Shown one piece after another: positions 18,861-28,024 of a stretch of DNA of 64,000 bases; position 1 is the stretch's first letter; the number at the start of each line of letters is the position of its first letter. Below the pieces are notes generated by a model, which saw nothing but the letters and a program-made list of their open reading frames with translations, did not search any database and was not told the DNA's origin. The stretch is from Alkalihalobacillus bogoriensis ATCC BAA-922 (GTDB taxonomy: Bacteria > Bacillota > Bacilli > Bacillales > Bacillaceae_F), in the NCBI RefSeq assembly GCF_000621445.1, contig NZ_KK211279.1, positions 326,537 through 390,536 of the forward strand, read 5' to 3'. A program made the translations under genes and the position numbers.

Positions 18861-19736
18861 ATGAGTATATACAAATCAACTGATAGTGAGAAGATGATGT
18901 TGGAACTATATCACTCCCAGGTTAGAGGCTTAGGGATAGACTATGAAGATTTATATGTGAACACAAGGTATGGAGAAACTCATGTTTTAAAAATGGGAAA
19001 CCCTAATGCTAAGCCTGTAATTCTTTTTCACGGGGGAAATAGTACTTCTGCTTTTTCATTAAGCAAAAACTTACACTTATTTAAAGACTATTTAGTTTAT
19101 GCTCCTGATACAATCGGACACCCTGGAAAAAGTGTTCAAAACGTTTTATCATCAAATACACTTGATTACGGATTTTGGGCTTCTGATGTGATCGGTTCGT
19201 TAGGATATAAAGAAATCATTTGCATTGGGGAGTCCTTTGGTGGGGGAATTTTAGCAAAACTTATGTGTACTTCACCAGATAGAATATCTAAAGCAATTCT
19301 ACTTGTGCCTGCAGGGATATACAACGCTTCAAAATATAAACTGATCGTGAGTATGGGTATACCAATGCTTATGTATTTATTAACTAAAAAAGAAAAGTGG
19401 TTTAGAAAAGCATTTTTACCCATGGCCTCTTTAAATGAATCTATCGATAATGAAACGCTACAAATGATCCGAACCACCTTTCATCATGTCAAAGTAAATC
19501 CAAATATGCCTTCAAATGTAAAGGCTACTGAAATGAGAAAGTACAACTCACCTACATTACTATTTGCTGGAGAAAAAGATGTTTTGTTTCCAGGCGAAAA
19601 GGTGATTAAACGAGCTAACGATATTATTCCAAATGTTGAAGGACACCTTCTGAAAAATTGTGGTCATTTATACTTCACATCAGCGGAAAGGCGGCAATAC
19701 ATTAGTCAAGTAGTGAATGATTTTTTATCTAACTAA
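18861..19736 (+). CDS. Alpha/beta hydrolase
   Basis: The 291-residue protein shows the fold clearly: PVILFHGGNSTSAF (oxyanion region), VYAPDTIGHPGKS, the nucleophile elbow GESFGGG, an acidic residue in LFAGEKDVLFPGE and the catalytic His in NCGHLYF. I chose ATG 18861, which follows GAGGGG at good spacing; the frame is open 108 bp further upstream but that part is not family-like. These enzymes hydrolyse esters, amides or similar bonds; the substrate is unknown. The gene sits between defence-like genes but on the other strand and may be a passenger. Confidence 0.85.
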   Translation: MSIYKSTDSEKMMLELYHSQVRGLGIDYEDLYVNTRYGETHVLKMGNPNAKPVILFHGGNSTSAFSLSKNLHLFKDYLVYAPDTIGHPGKSVQNVLSSNTLDYGFWASDVIGSLGYKEIICIGESFGGGILAKLMCTSPDRISKAILLVPAGIYNASKYKLIVSMGIPMLMYLLTKKEKWFRKAFLPMASLNESIDNETLQMIRTTFHHVKVNPNMPSNVKATEMRKYNSPTLLFAGEKDVLFPGEKVIKRANDIIPNVEGHLLKNCGHLYFTSAERRQYISQVVNDFLSN

Positions 19737-19870
19737 TTGTTAATCTAATTCAATGGGTAGCTTCATTGTATAATAGATTTCAAAGGTTGTTCATCAGTAA
19801 TTTCAAACCATATTGCAATTTTTTTAAAAGTATTGTTTCCAAGGTTAATAAAAAGAAGGAGAATCGTGAT

Positions 19871-20224
19871 ATGTATTTACTCATATTCACCATCATGTAT
19901 TGTGTAATAACACACGTAATGAAAATAGACTTTGGATTTGCGCTCGGAATCTATACAATAGGTCTAGCTTTAATCAAAGGATGGCGTACGAAAGAATTAA
20001 GAGATGTCTTTAATTTCAGAAATACGAAAGAACTTATTGAAAGATATACATGGAAAGATTCTTTATTTGAGTATTTGTGTTTATTCTTAGTTTTCTTAAA
20101 CTCACTTTTACTCGGTGGTATGTCGTATACAATTATTGAATATATCTGGGTTTTCTTTCTTGTTGCAGCTGTATATCGATTTATATTTTGGGGTATAACA
20201 CATGCCATAAGGAATGGAAACTAA
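19871..20224 (+). CDS. Small multi-span membrane protein of unknown function
   Basis: From MYLLIFTIMYCVITHVMKID the protein has about four hydrophobic segments in 117 residues and a central charged stretch (WRTKELRDVFNFRNTKELIE). I start at ATG 19871, preceded by GAAGGAG at 9 nt, rather than at an ATG 105 bp upstream. I do not recognise the family. It follows the alpha/beta hydrolase by 134 bp on the same strand. Confidence 0.6.
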   Translation: MYLLIFTIMYCVITHVMKIDFGFALGIYTIGLALIKGWRTKELRDVFNFRNTKELIERYTWKDSLFEYLCLFLVFLNSLLLGGMSYTIIEYIWVFFLVAAVYRFIFWGITHAIRNGN

Positions 20225-20317
20225 CTTTATAGCACAATGGCCAATGTTCGAAAATAAGGTAGTTTTTTTAAACCCGTTCTATTTTGTCTTACCTATCTGC
20301 TAAGGTCCTTAGTAGAA

Positions 20318-20355
20318 AAGACGAAAACCAGCAATGATTGCTCGGTTTCCGTCTT
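20318..20355 (-). terminator. Terminator of the HrgA-like gene
   Basis: An imperfect stem of about 16 bp (AAGACGGAAACCGAGCAA with TTGCTGGTTTTCGTCTT on the minus strand) is followed by TTTTCT. It lies 40 bp after the stop codon of the HrgA-like gene. Confidence 0.7.
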
Positions 20356-20395
20356 GATGATGCTACGCTTATAGAAATAGTCGCCTTCATTCTGT

Positions 20396-21463
20396 TTAGT
20401 TGTTCCTATCGAGGATAATTTTAATATGATTAATATCCAAATTAAATTCCTTAATCAGAGCTTTTACATTATTGATAATCCTTTGTGCACTTAAGTTTAC
20501 TTCAATGAACAAATTCGCTTCTTCCAGTAAATAAGCTACACGCAAATTTTTATCAGAAGTTGAAAAGAAGTCTCTATTTCGCCCCGTTAATTTCGTTTGC
20601 TTTAATTGTGTTAAATCTTTTTCAGCTAAGTATTTACAGAAGGTAATATAGACTTGCTTCCAGCTCTGCGCTTCAAATTCCTCATTGTAAATAACCATTC
20701 TTTTTGGTTTCTTACCAGTTACGTTTATACACCAATCCATAACTTCCTCATTTCCCAGTGATGTTCCTACATCAGGTTTAGAGGTCGGTTGAACCGTTTG
20801 TTTATCCACATCTTCCACACTAGTCAAAACTTCTTTTAATTCTTCTAATGTTTTCACTTCATCTAGATTATAATTAACTGGACGATTTATTTTTACCGCA
20901 CGCTCTACATCAGCTAAAAAGTCTTTAAAATCCTTATTAATTTCAAACAGGTTGTTTACTGTATCTCCATCAATTTCTTCTTTTCTTTTCGCAGTAGAAA
21001 CTAATTTAGAAGTTGTCGGCTCATCCAAATTAAGCTTTATGATTCCAATTCCAAATGAATTCGACAGTCGATTCATCTTTTGTACTAATTTTGTGTTTGT
21101 CGTATCTATTTCCACAGCCACTAAATATCCTTCATTTGCCCAACTTGAATTCGAAACAGCTTGGAAAAACACTTCACGCAAATTGGACATCGTAATTTCC
21201 TTTTTTAATTCAAATGAATATAAAATGACTTTTGGTACATTGTATTGTTCCGCTAACGAGACAACTTTTTCACTCCAGTCAGAAGTCGTTAAACTATATC
21301 CAACCATATCAGGGTGAATCCACTCATTCTCTCCCTTTGTTGAATTTATTGACCTCTCCTGATAAATTGTCTTCGCAGCTATACCTAATGAATGATTTAA
21401 GTAATAATTTAAAAATGGGTGCAATTCTCTTTCATGAAGGTTATCTAAAAAGTGTTTGTTCAT
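20396..21463 (-). CDS. HrgA-like (COG2958-type) putative restriction-associated protein
   Basis: The N-terminal 170 residues match the HrgA-type core: ERELHPFLNYYLN, NEWIHPDMVGYSL, ILYSFELKKEITMSNLREVF, SNSSWANEGYLVA, LSNSFGIGIIKLN. HPD followed by FELKK resembles a PD-(D/E)xK catalytic pair. HrgA proteins often begin with a winged-helix domain, which is absent here. A separate C-terminal module of about 100 residues (from VMDWCINVTGKKPKRMVIY to NLSAQRIINNVKALIKEF) recurs in restriction-linked proteins but I cannot name it. Start ATG 21463 lies after GGTGAT. The biochemical role of HrgA is unproven; a nuclease role is inferred. Confidence 0.7.
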   Translation of the reverse strand: MNKHFLDNLHERELHPFLNYYLNHSLGIAAKTIYQERSINSTKGENEWIHPDMVGYSLTTSDWSEKVVSLAEQYNVPKVILYSFELKKEITMSNLREVFFQAVSNSSWANEGYLVAVEIDTTNTKLVQKMNRLSNSFGIGIIKLNLDEPTTSKLVSTAKRKEEIDGDTVNNLFEINKDFKDFLADVERAVKINRPVNYNLDEVKTLEELKEVLTSVEDVDKQTVQPTSKPDVGTSLGNEEVMDWCINVTGKKPKRMVIYNEEFEAQSWKQVYITFCKYLAEKDLTQLKQTKLTGRNRDFFSTSDKNLRVAYLLEEANLFIEVNLSAQRIINNVKALIKEFNLDINHIKIILDRNN

Positions 21464-21594
21464 TACTATCACCAATCTACTCAGTTGTTTTTTATCGTTT
21501 ACCTTATTTTGTCCATAGAAACAGTATGACTAAAAACGTAGAGAATAACCTTCCTTATTTAGAAAAACTAATACTTATTTCAGACGAAACCCCA

Positions 21595-21856
21595 TCATTC
21601 CACATGCTCTATTAACCATGTAAGTTCTGAATTAGTTAACGTCTCTTTATATATCTGATTCACTAACCACAAACCGCTTTCCCTAAATTTTTTTTTGGGG
21701 AGAATATGAACCAAGCCAATCTTGTGACGGGCAACACTCTTGGCATATGGATACAGTAGAGATTATTCTTGCTTCGAAGTAGAGACGTTCTTCTTTCGTT
21801 TCAATGGGAAGAATAGAAAAAGAAAAGTTTCGCTGGATGTAATCACTTATCTGTAA
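21595..21856 (-). pseudogene. Eroded C-terminal remnant of an unidentified gene
   Basis: The minus strand reads a protein-like stretch RNFSFSILPIETKEERLYFE, then ARIISTVSICQECCPSQDWL and GSYSP, after which a run of nine adenines breaks the frame. The next frame continues FRESGLWLVNQIYKETLTNS up to a TGA at 21597-21595. A ten-adenine run would restore one frame. The upstream end is closed by a stop at 21859-21857 with no start codon, so the N-terminus has been lost. The layout (ETKEERLYFEARIIS) is reminiscent of the C-terminal part of GIY-YIG-type proteins, but I am not sure of the family. Confidence 0.5.
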
Positions 21857-21913
21857 TTATCTCTTAATTATAGTATATCGTATTTTAATAATTATAAAAT
21901 GCAAACAAGTTTT

Positions 21914-23407
21914 TTACAAATTATTCAACTCAAGAATACTCTTAAGCCTATAACCATCCCATAGGAGTGTATTGGTTTTAGCTGCTAAATTTACAGCGGA
22001 TTGTGTAAAACTACTATTTGTAATAACCCAGGAAACATCTGCTCCATAATATTCTTTTCCTGATACAACTTCTTGAACGGCTTTGTTGCCAACTTTTCCT
22101 GAGTATCGTTTAGCTTGAATTGCGTAGATTTTACTATTTCTTTTAGCAACAATATCTACACCTTGGTCACCCGACTTTTTGGTAACATTAGCTCTAAACC
22201 CTAAATTCCCCAATATTTCCACTAAGAATTTTTCAAATTCCTCACCGGTCATTAATTCGATATCATCAATTGACACTTTTTTATCCAGGATAAATGCCTG
22301 AGGCTTAAACAATTCGTTTTCAAGCTTAGTAATTTCATAATTTTTATATTCAATCTCAACAAGAGCATATAAATCATCAAAATCAAGATAACTTTCTATA
22401 AACCCCTTTTTTACTAAAAGTAAATTTAAAAATCCTAAATAATTAAATTGAGACATTTGTTCCTCTACTATTGATATATATAGACCGATAACTTCTTGTA
22501 AAGTCACATTATTTTCGTTTATTTGCAGAAGTTGATACAATTCGTCCTCTAATTCGTTATAATTTTTTTCTAAAGCCTTTTCTTTTAATATATTTAGATA
22601 GAAACTTTCATTCATAACTAGGAGATACCCTTTTCTCATTAGTAAAGTAAAAAAAACTGAAATATGATTTATATATAAGTCCCACGCCATTTCCTTTGTT
22701 TTAATATATTTATATGAACTATTATACAAGCTTATGGTACCTCTCCAATCGCCTTGTGAATTTATTTCTTCTATTTGCTTCAATATGTGCTCTATTACTC
22801 CTGGGACAGCTAAGCAAAAGCAATCATGTGTATCATTAAATTTTTTAGATAAATCATCTAGTAAACTGTCCCGTTTGGGTTTCGGGAAAGGTTTTGGAAT
22901 AATGTCAGATTTACTACTTAGGATTGTTACTCTAGGGTATTTGTTTTGTTTTTTTTCTAAAGTTCGTTTTAATGCACCACACAATCTGGTTAAACTTTGT
23001 ATTTTATTGTAATTAGAATTTTCAATTAATTCTATCTCTACAAATTTTAATTTGTCTTCTAATTCCCTTAATTTCTTTCCCTTTGTTGCTATATCTTCAA
23101 CTATTTCCTTATTGTTTTTTGAAAAACGTTTATATTTCTCTTTTAAAGTTCCTAATTCTAAATCCAAATTATATTTTTCAATTTGTTTAACATTCTCTTC
23201 TTTTTTTAGATTGATCAACAATTCATTTTTCTTGGTTATTTCTAGCTCTAGTAACGAATATTTTTTTTCTGTATTAGATAATGTTTGTTTAGCATTTTGT
23301 AATTCTATATTTATTAATTTTAAATTATAATTTGTTTCTTCTATCATTTTTAAATTTTCATCTTTTTTTATGACAGCATTAATAGCTTCTTTAACAAAAT
23401 TAAACAT
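21914..23407 (-). CDS. Coiled-coil protein with C-terminal Mrr-type restriction endonuclease domain
   Basis: Residues 20-160 form a long coiled coil (many K/E/L heptads), the middle of about 220 residues is helical and unassigned, and residues 380-495 are an Mrr_cat domain: MTGEEFEKFLVEILGNLGF, KKSGDQGVDIVAKR, YAIQAKRYSGKVGNKAVQEV, YGADVSWVITNSSFTQSAV, LWDGYRL. The catalytic set is D in GVDIV with Q-x-K (QAK), a known Mrr variant of ExK. Mrr-type nucleases cut methylated or foreign DNA. The ATG is preceded by AAGGGGAAA. The coiled coil suggests assembly or target binding. It is probably monocistronic. Confidence 0.85.
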   Translation of the reverse strand: MFNFVKEAINAVIKKDENLKMIEETNYNLKLINIELQNAKQTLSNTEKKYSLLELEITKKNELLINLKKEENVKQIEKYNLDLELGTLKEKYKRFSKNNKEIVEDIATKGKKLRELEDKLKFVEIELIENSNYNKIQSLTRLCGALKRTLEKKQNKYPRVTILSSKSDIIPKPFPKPKRDSLLDDLSKKFNDTHDCFCLAVPGVIEHILKQIEEINSQGDWRGTISLYNSSYKYIKTKEMAWDLYINHISVFFTLLMRKGYLLVMNESFYLNILKEKALEKNYNELEDELYQLLQINENNVTLQEVIGLYISIVEEQMSQFNYLGFLNLLLVKKGFIESYLDFDDLYALVEIEYKNYEITKLENELFKPQAFILDKKVSIDDIELMTGEEFEKFLVEILGNLGFRANVTKKSGDQGVDIVAKRNSKIYAIQAKRYSGKVGNKAVQEVVSGKEYYGADVSWVITNSSFTQSAVNLAAKTNTLLWDGYRLKSILELNNL

Positions 23408-24076
23408 TAAATTTCCCCTTTAAACTTTTTATTCAATATCATTCATTAATTATAGGGTAATTTAATATTAATAAATAGCTTTATATCAAAGGAAAAATTA
23501 TGAAATTTCGTATAAAACACAGAATTATCTAGGGGGCAAATATGACTCTCTCTTATGCAAGTAATATTAATCTATTAAGACAATCAACAAAAGAAGAAAA
23601 TAGATACAAATAATAAAACTTCATGTTATTAAAGCTATTTGTTAAAACTTAAATATGAAATACTATAGAATTAACATCTTTTTACTAAGCTATCCCGTAA
23701 TAAGATTTGGTTGGTCTGTTTAAAACATAATTTATTTATTTTTTAGTTTTTATACCTGTTATTTTACATTATTGTTACATTTTTAACGTTGCATTAGCCT
23801 TTATTTTCCCTGTTATCTTTCTCTTCAATAAATGATGGTAGAAACATCATTTATTGATTAAAAGTTGTCCTAGCATTCTTTTATAAAACCCTAAACTTCA
23901 ATTCAAAGTCACAATGTAGAAAATACTGCTGAATATTCTTATAAATCATTTTAAATAAAAAAATCTGTTACAATTAAATAAGTACGGAAGAAATAAAGTA
24001 GCCCAAAAGGATTTTTTTTAGCACAGTAAGCAATACGTTTTATATTTCATAAAAAAAACGAACAAAAGGAGTCAAC
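23408..24076. other. AT-rich intergenic region with one possible short peptide
   Basis: No gene-like frame longer than a few dozen codons is visible. A 23-codon frame from ATG 23542 to 23613 (MTLSYASNINLLRQSTKEEN...) has a weak AGGGGGC site 7 nt upstream; it may be a chance frame or a remnant. The remainder is AT-rich and without clear repeats. Confidence 0.3.
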
Positions 24077-24538
24077 ATGAACAACATCAAAGATTTATCT
24101 GCTAAAGAAATCCGAAACAAATACTACTCACTCATATACACTTCTAGAAGGATTTTTCATGAAAAACAAAAAATAGACTCTTTTTTAGAAAACTCCTTAC
24201 TTATGTGCGCGTTTATCTTACTCTGGTTATGGATGGGCTTTATTCTTCTCTTCTTTATCTGGATTGCACCTAGAGAAGGATTTCAGCTGTTTTTGATTGG
24301 TGGAATACCATTAGCCATTCTTCTTTTAATAACAAGATATTATAAAAAGCAAAGTCTTAGGAAGAGACAACAAATAAATCAACTTCGTTATAAAATAGAC
24401 TCTTTTAGAGCGAAACTAAAAAAAGCGAAAAAACCTATTCCAGATTATCCTTTTTCAGATGTTTTTGATGGCACCTATTTTGAACATGATGGAACCTATC
24501 CCTTCGATGAATACACCTATTATCCATTTGAAGATTAA
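24077..24538 (+). CDS. Small membrane protein with acidic aromatic tail
   Basis: The 153 residues have a charged helix, two hydrophobic segments near residues 43-90 (LLMCAFILLWLWMGFILLFF and LFLIGGIPLAILLLI), a basic coiled stretch, and a C-terminal tail rich in D, E, F, Y and P (DVFDGTYFEHDGTYPFDEYT). An AAAAGGAG site lies upstream of ATG 24077. The family is not recognised. It stands alone with its own terminator. Confidence 0.65.
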   Translation: MNNIKDLSAKEIRNKYYSLIYTSRRIFHEKQKIDSFLENSLLMCAFILLWLWMGFILLFFIWIAPREGFQLFLIGGIPLAILLLITRYYKKQSLRKRQQINQLRYKIDSFRAKLKKAKKPIPDYPFSDVFDGTYFEHDGTYPFDEYTYYPFED

Positions 24539-24542
24539 CAAC

Positions 24543-24581
24543 AAAAAAATGCCTTTTTTAAGACTTTAAAGGCATTTTTTA
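24543..24581 (+). terminator. Rho-independent terminator
   Basis: AAAAAATGCCTTT pairs with AAAGGCATTTTTT directly after the stop codon of the small membrane protein gene; the descending arm itself supplies the T-run. It may also work from the other side for the methyltransferase gene. Confidence 0.8.
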
Positions 24582-24659
24582 TGGAATTAACACCAACTTA
24601 TACGTAAATTAATACAACACTATTATTTTTATAAAATTTACTGTGTTTTGATATTATCT

Positions 24660-25868
24660 CTACAAGAAGTCCTCTTTAATGTCTCTATCTACCACTGTTG
24701 TATACTGAAAAACTTCTCCATTATCTCTGAACTGTTTTATAATGTCTCTTAATCGATTTTCAGCTTCTACTCTTGAACTTAATGGGAATACCATCAGGTT
24801 TCTGTAACCCATATTTCCGTAACCATAAACTAAGAGGCACTCTTCATTTGTCCAAATTTCAAACCTCATTTTATACCATTCATGGTTATGGAAGTTTAGT
24901 AATGTACCATTTATTAATTTTTTCCCCTGTTTATTATTAAACACAATTTCAGCCGATACACTTTTTAATTCTTCTCCATATTTTAATTCCATACTAGTAT
25001 TTTTTAAGTATAGTTTTCGAATCCCCTCAACAGTGTCAATATTCTCATTTTTTTTGCCTGCTAATAATGTCGGACTTTTTAAGTGCTGACCATTTTCATG
25101 GAATTCAATAAAGCTCGATTGTTCCCAATCCATGTGTAAGTTAGCTTTTCGTAAGAGATTTGCCCATTGACCGACTGCGGCAGGGTTTTCTAAACGTTCT
25201 GCAAAAACATATGAACCATTAGTAGCTAATAATTTCTCAATCACCTTTAAATAGTTATGATCCCCTTTATCTAGATTTGTAGATAAATACCCTTCCAACG
25301 ACCAGTATTTAGGTACTGATATAGTTCCCATTATTTCATGTAGAACCCTCACAGATGTCACAATATCAAATGAACCATTTTCAAAGTGGCTATTTAAATC
25401 ATTAAAATCCATTAACATGAAAATTACATTTTTTAAATTTAATTTTTTTGCCAGTTCTTCTGCGCACTTTATACCGGATTCTGATTTATCAACACCTATA
25501 ACCTGACAATGCGGGAATAATACACCATAAAAACAGGTTATAATTCCGTTATCACAACCGATATCTAATAATTTTCTTGGACTTAATTCTTTAAAATTGA
25601 AGAACCAGTTACAATATTTCATATAAAAGTCCGCTAGCATTTTTGCTACAGTTAAACTGAAATCTAAATTTTGATTTTTTACAGTGTATACTTCTCCCTC
25701 TTTATTTCCCTCTCGATGTTTTATTATAGTTAGGAATTCATTTGCCAATGTGGGATTATGCTCTACAAGTTCCTTACAAAAACTATCATAATCAATGCTT
25801 GCCTTAAGGTTTAATTTAAGGAAATAATCTTTAACAGACTCTTCTATTTTTTCTGCTCCAATATCCAT
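24660..25868 (-). CDS. Class I SAM-dependent methyltransferase
   Basis: The central domain carries the SAM-binding motif KLLDIGCDNGIITCFYG (motif I), the acidic residue after strand 2 in VIGVDKSESG, IFMLMDFNDL (motif II) and FDIVTSVRVLHEI (motif IV). About 95 residues precede it and about 140 follow (YLKNTSMELKYGEELKSVSA), which I cannot assign. I start at ATG 25868, 8 nt from GAGGAG; a GTG three codons upstream is less well placed. The methyl acceptor is unknown. The gene stands alone. Confidence 0.75.
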   Translation of the reverse strand: MDIGAEKIEESVKDYFLKLNLKASIDYDSFCKELVEHNPTLANEFLTIIKHREGNKEGEVYTVKNQNLDFSLTVAKMLADFYMKYCNWFFNFKELSPRKLLDIGCDNGIITCFYGVLFPHCQVIGVDKSESGIKCAEELAKKLNLKNVIFMLMDFNDLNSHFENGSFDIVTSVRVLHEIMGTISVPKYWSLEGYLSTNLDKGDHNYLKVIEKLLATNGSYVFAERLENPAAVGQWANLLRKANLHMDWEQSSFIEFHENGQHLKSPTLLAGKKNENIDTVEGIRKLYLKNTSMELKYGEELKSVSAEIVFNNKQGKKLINGTLLNFHNHEWYKMRFEIWTNEECLLVYGYGNMGYRNLMVFPLSSRVEAENRLRDIIKQFRDNGEVFQYTTVVDRDIKEDFL

Positions 25869-26004
25869 TTCACACACTCCTCACACCTTACTAAATCTTA
25901 TGATATGACTTTAAAATAACTAATACAATAGGATATAAATGGGAAGCATCTGTTTAAAGATCCATCGTCATTTACTGTTATTATTAACTCCTTCTTTATA
26001 ATAC

Positions 26005-26054
26005 AGAAAAACGGTCCCATCTTCTCACTAATCGAAAGAAGCATCAGAACCGTC
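26005..26054 (-). terminator. Imperfect terminator after the DUF3895-like gene
   Basis: On the minus strand ACGGTTCTGATGCTTCT pairs imperfectly with AGAAGATGGGACCGT and is followed by TTTTTCTG. It lies about 25 bp downstream of the stop codon at 26077. Confidence 0.6.
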
Positions 26055-26076
26055 TCCACCATCGCTTATAGCACCT

Positions 26077-27162
26077 TTACAAAAACTTATCTTTCTTTAT
26101 TCTCAACGGAATAATTAAGTTTGATAATAATAGTTTAAACCGAGCATAATTAAAATCCTCACCATTCTTCAACGACCGCACTAGCTCTTGAATGGTCACC
26201 CAATCTTTTCTTAATCCTCTTGGAATTTGCTCTTGTTTATGTCGAACAGCTTGTAATGTTTCGAGATGTCTCTCTAGTATCGATTCTAGCGTTAATTCTT
26301 CTGTTGCATACTTTATCAGTTGTGAGCGCTTTGCTGAATCAATCACTTGCTTTTGTCGTTGTAACAGTGGCAACTCGAGCTCTATATGTTTTAAGATTTC
26401 ATCATCTTTGATAACATCTATCTCATCCAACTCTTCCTGTTCAGTCTGTCCTTCTTTTATAAGCAACTGTACTAATTCTGTTTTATCGGATTCGTTTAAT
26501 TGTTGAAAATATGCGCTTTGCTCCTCATTTAAACTTTCAATAGCCTTTTTCCTTTTCAGTCGCTCCATTTCCATTCTTTTTTCATAACGTCGTTTACTCT
26601 CATACTCGTCCAAAAGCCGGTCCAGTTTATGGATTTGTAAATCAGTTAACGGCAGTTCCAAAGCTAATTGTTTCGCAAATAAATCCGGTACCTCAAATCC
26701 TTTTGGGATTTTTCTCGTATAAAAGTCTCTATGATAGAATTTGGTTAAAATTTCATCACGTTCTAAATCAATATGATAAATTCCCTTTTTCACATCTTTT
26801 ATAATTTGGGGTGACAAACTAATATGCTTTTCTAAGCAATTTACGCCTAATTTACGAGTTTCTTTAGTTTTCGAGTTTTTTAATATATATTGATATCGGA
26901 GTCTTGCACCACAATCACATTTAAATGGCCTTTTCATATAGCCGCCATCTTTCACATCGATTAAAATCCAGTCCGCGATTTTCGATTCGATTTCTTCTAA
27001 TGACATCGTCGCGTTGATCATGATGCCTTTGGATTTTGCTAGAACCTCAAGCCATTTACTCTTTTTCTTTTGCTTAATATTCTCTTCAATAAATTCTCGT
27101 TGCGATTGATTTAGTAACGACATATAGTTATTCACTTCTTCTTGTGTTAAAACTACTTCCAT
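26077..27162 (-). CDS. Conserved hypothetical protein, DUF3895-like
   Basis: From MEVVLTQEEVNNYM the protein has a possible zinc-binding region (FKCDCGARLRYQYIL followed by GVNCLEKH, three Cys and a His), then a helical charged region (residues 190-290) rich in E, K and R. The C-terminal part is helical. PFKCDCGARLRYQYI with a later LGVNCLEKH fits what I recall of the Bacillus DUF3895 family; that name is not certain. ATG 27162 follows GGTTGGTGA; an in-frame start six codons upstream is poorer. No function is known. Confidence 0.6.
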   Translation of the reverse strand: MEVVLTQEEVNNYMSLLNQSQREFIEENIKQKKKSKWLEVLAKSKGIMINATMSLEEIESKIADWILIDVKDGGYMKRPFKCDCGARLRYQYILKNSKTKETRKLGVNCLEKHISLSPQIIKDVKKGIYHIDLERDEILTKFYHRDFYTRKIPKGFEVPDLFAKQLALELPLTDLQIHKLDRLLDEYESKRRYEKRMEMERLKRKKAIESLNEEQSAYFQQLNESDKTELVQLLIKEGQTEQEELDEIDVIKDDEILKHIELELPLLQRQKQVIDSAKRSQLIKYATEELTLESILERHLETLQAVRHKQEQIPRGLRKDWVTIQELVRSLKNGEDFNYARFKLLLSNLIIPLRIKKDKFL

Positions 27163-27264
27163 ACTAATCACCAACCTCAATCGATATTTTTCGCTAGTCT
27201 CACTCGTGTTTGTATATCCTGGCCGTTTATGTATTTATATATTTATTTATGTTCTTTACGCAAG

Positions 27265-27301
27265 AAATCCTTCTATAATTATGGCAATTATAGAAGGATT
27301 T
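27265..27301. terminator. Strong perfect hairpin in an otherwise empty gap
   Basis: AAATCCTTCTATAATT (27265-27280) is a perfect 16 bp inverted match of AATTATAGAAGGATTT (27286-27301) with a five-base loop. It has the form of a bidirectional terminator, yet no convincing gene ends nearby on either strand. The remaining sequence 27302-27757 is AT-rich and shows no supported gene. Confidence 0.6.
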
Positions 27302-27757
27302 TAATCAAATACTTTATCTTTATCTTTTTTTATTGTCGCCTTTTTCATAATTTACTATTATTTAGTTTACTATCATTTATACCTAAATTTACTGGTACCA
27401 TACTTGTCCGACTGTTTATTTGTAGTTTACTATTTACTGTATTTTTGGTATAAAAGTGAAACAAGTGGCATAATGCTAAATAAAGAGGGGAACTTTTAGT
27501 CATCCGTTTCATTCATCCCGAACGTTTCCATCACGATTACAAACTACGACTTCATCATTAATAAACTCCCCGACAATACTCTCTGAACTGTTTTACAGTG
27601 CATAAAGATCACTCCCACGACTCCATTGCATTAGATTCTCTACTGATACATCATAAAATTTTTTCAGCAAAACTGACAGAATTTCAACCCAGGCAGCTTA
27701 GCAACGATATAGTATTTTCCTTGGATGTTCTATAGGTAAAAAAAAGGAAGCTAGACT

Positions 27758-27976
27758 TTATTTGTATTTCTGCTCGCTTGAAGAATCACTTTTCGTTTTA
27801 TGCTTTTCCTTCTCTTCCCGTTTCTCAATTTTTAAGTCTTCCATTGGAATCGGGTCAACCGTTTGTTGACTTTCAAACTTATCAAATAAGCTCTCTTTTT
27901 CTGTAGGATACTGCTCTGGGTGGTCTAGTTTCTTTTTGTCACTATTGTTTTTTACTTCATCTTTTTTAGAACTCAT
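27758..27976 (-). CDS. Small highly charged, probably disordered protein
   Basis: The 72 residues are almost all hydrophilic (MSSKKDEVKNNSDKKKLDHP at the N-terminus, SDSSSEQKYK at the end) with no hydrophobic core. The start is well supported: AGAGGTGA lies 6 nt before the ATG. Proteins like this are common in Bacillaceae; no function is assigned. It is followed by no clear terminator. Confidence 0.6.
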   Translation of the reverse strand: MSSKKDEVKNNSDKKKLDHPEQYPTEKESLFDKFESQQTVDPIPMEDLKIEKREEKEKHKTKSDSSSEQKYK

Positions 27977-28024
27977 CTAATCACCTCTATTCTTTGTATA
28001 CCTCCTTGAGTGGAAATAAAACAT

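Noticed and set aside
24660..25868. Methyltransferase gene considered as the modification partner of the restriction-like genes
   Set aside because: It lacks the DPPY/NPPY-type motif of DNA methyltransferases and is separated from the island; its class I fold looks like a small-molecule or protein methyltransferase.
27229..27453. 74-codon plus frame in the gap with the perfect hairpin
   Set aside because: It reads through the hairpin and is made of F, Y, L and I in the manner of AT-rich noncoding DNA.
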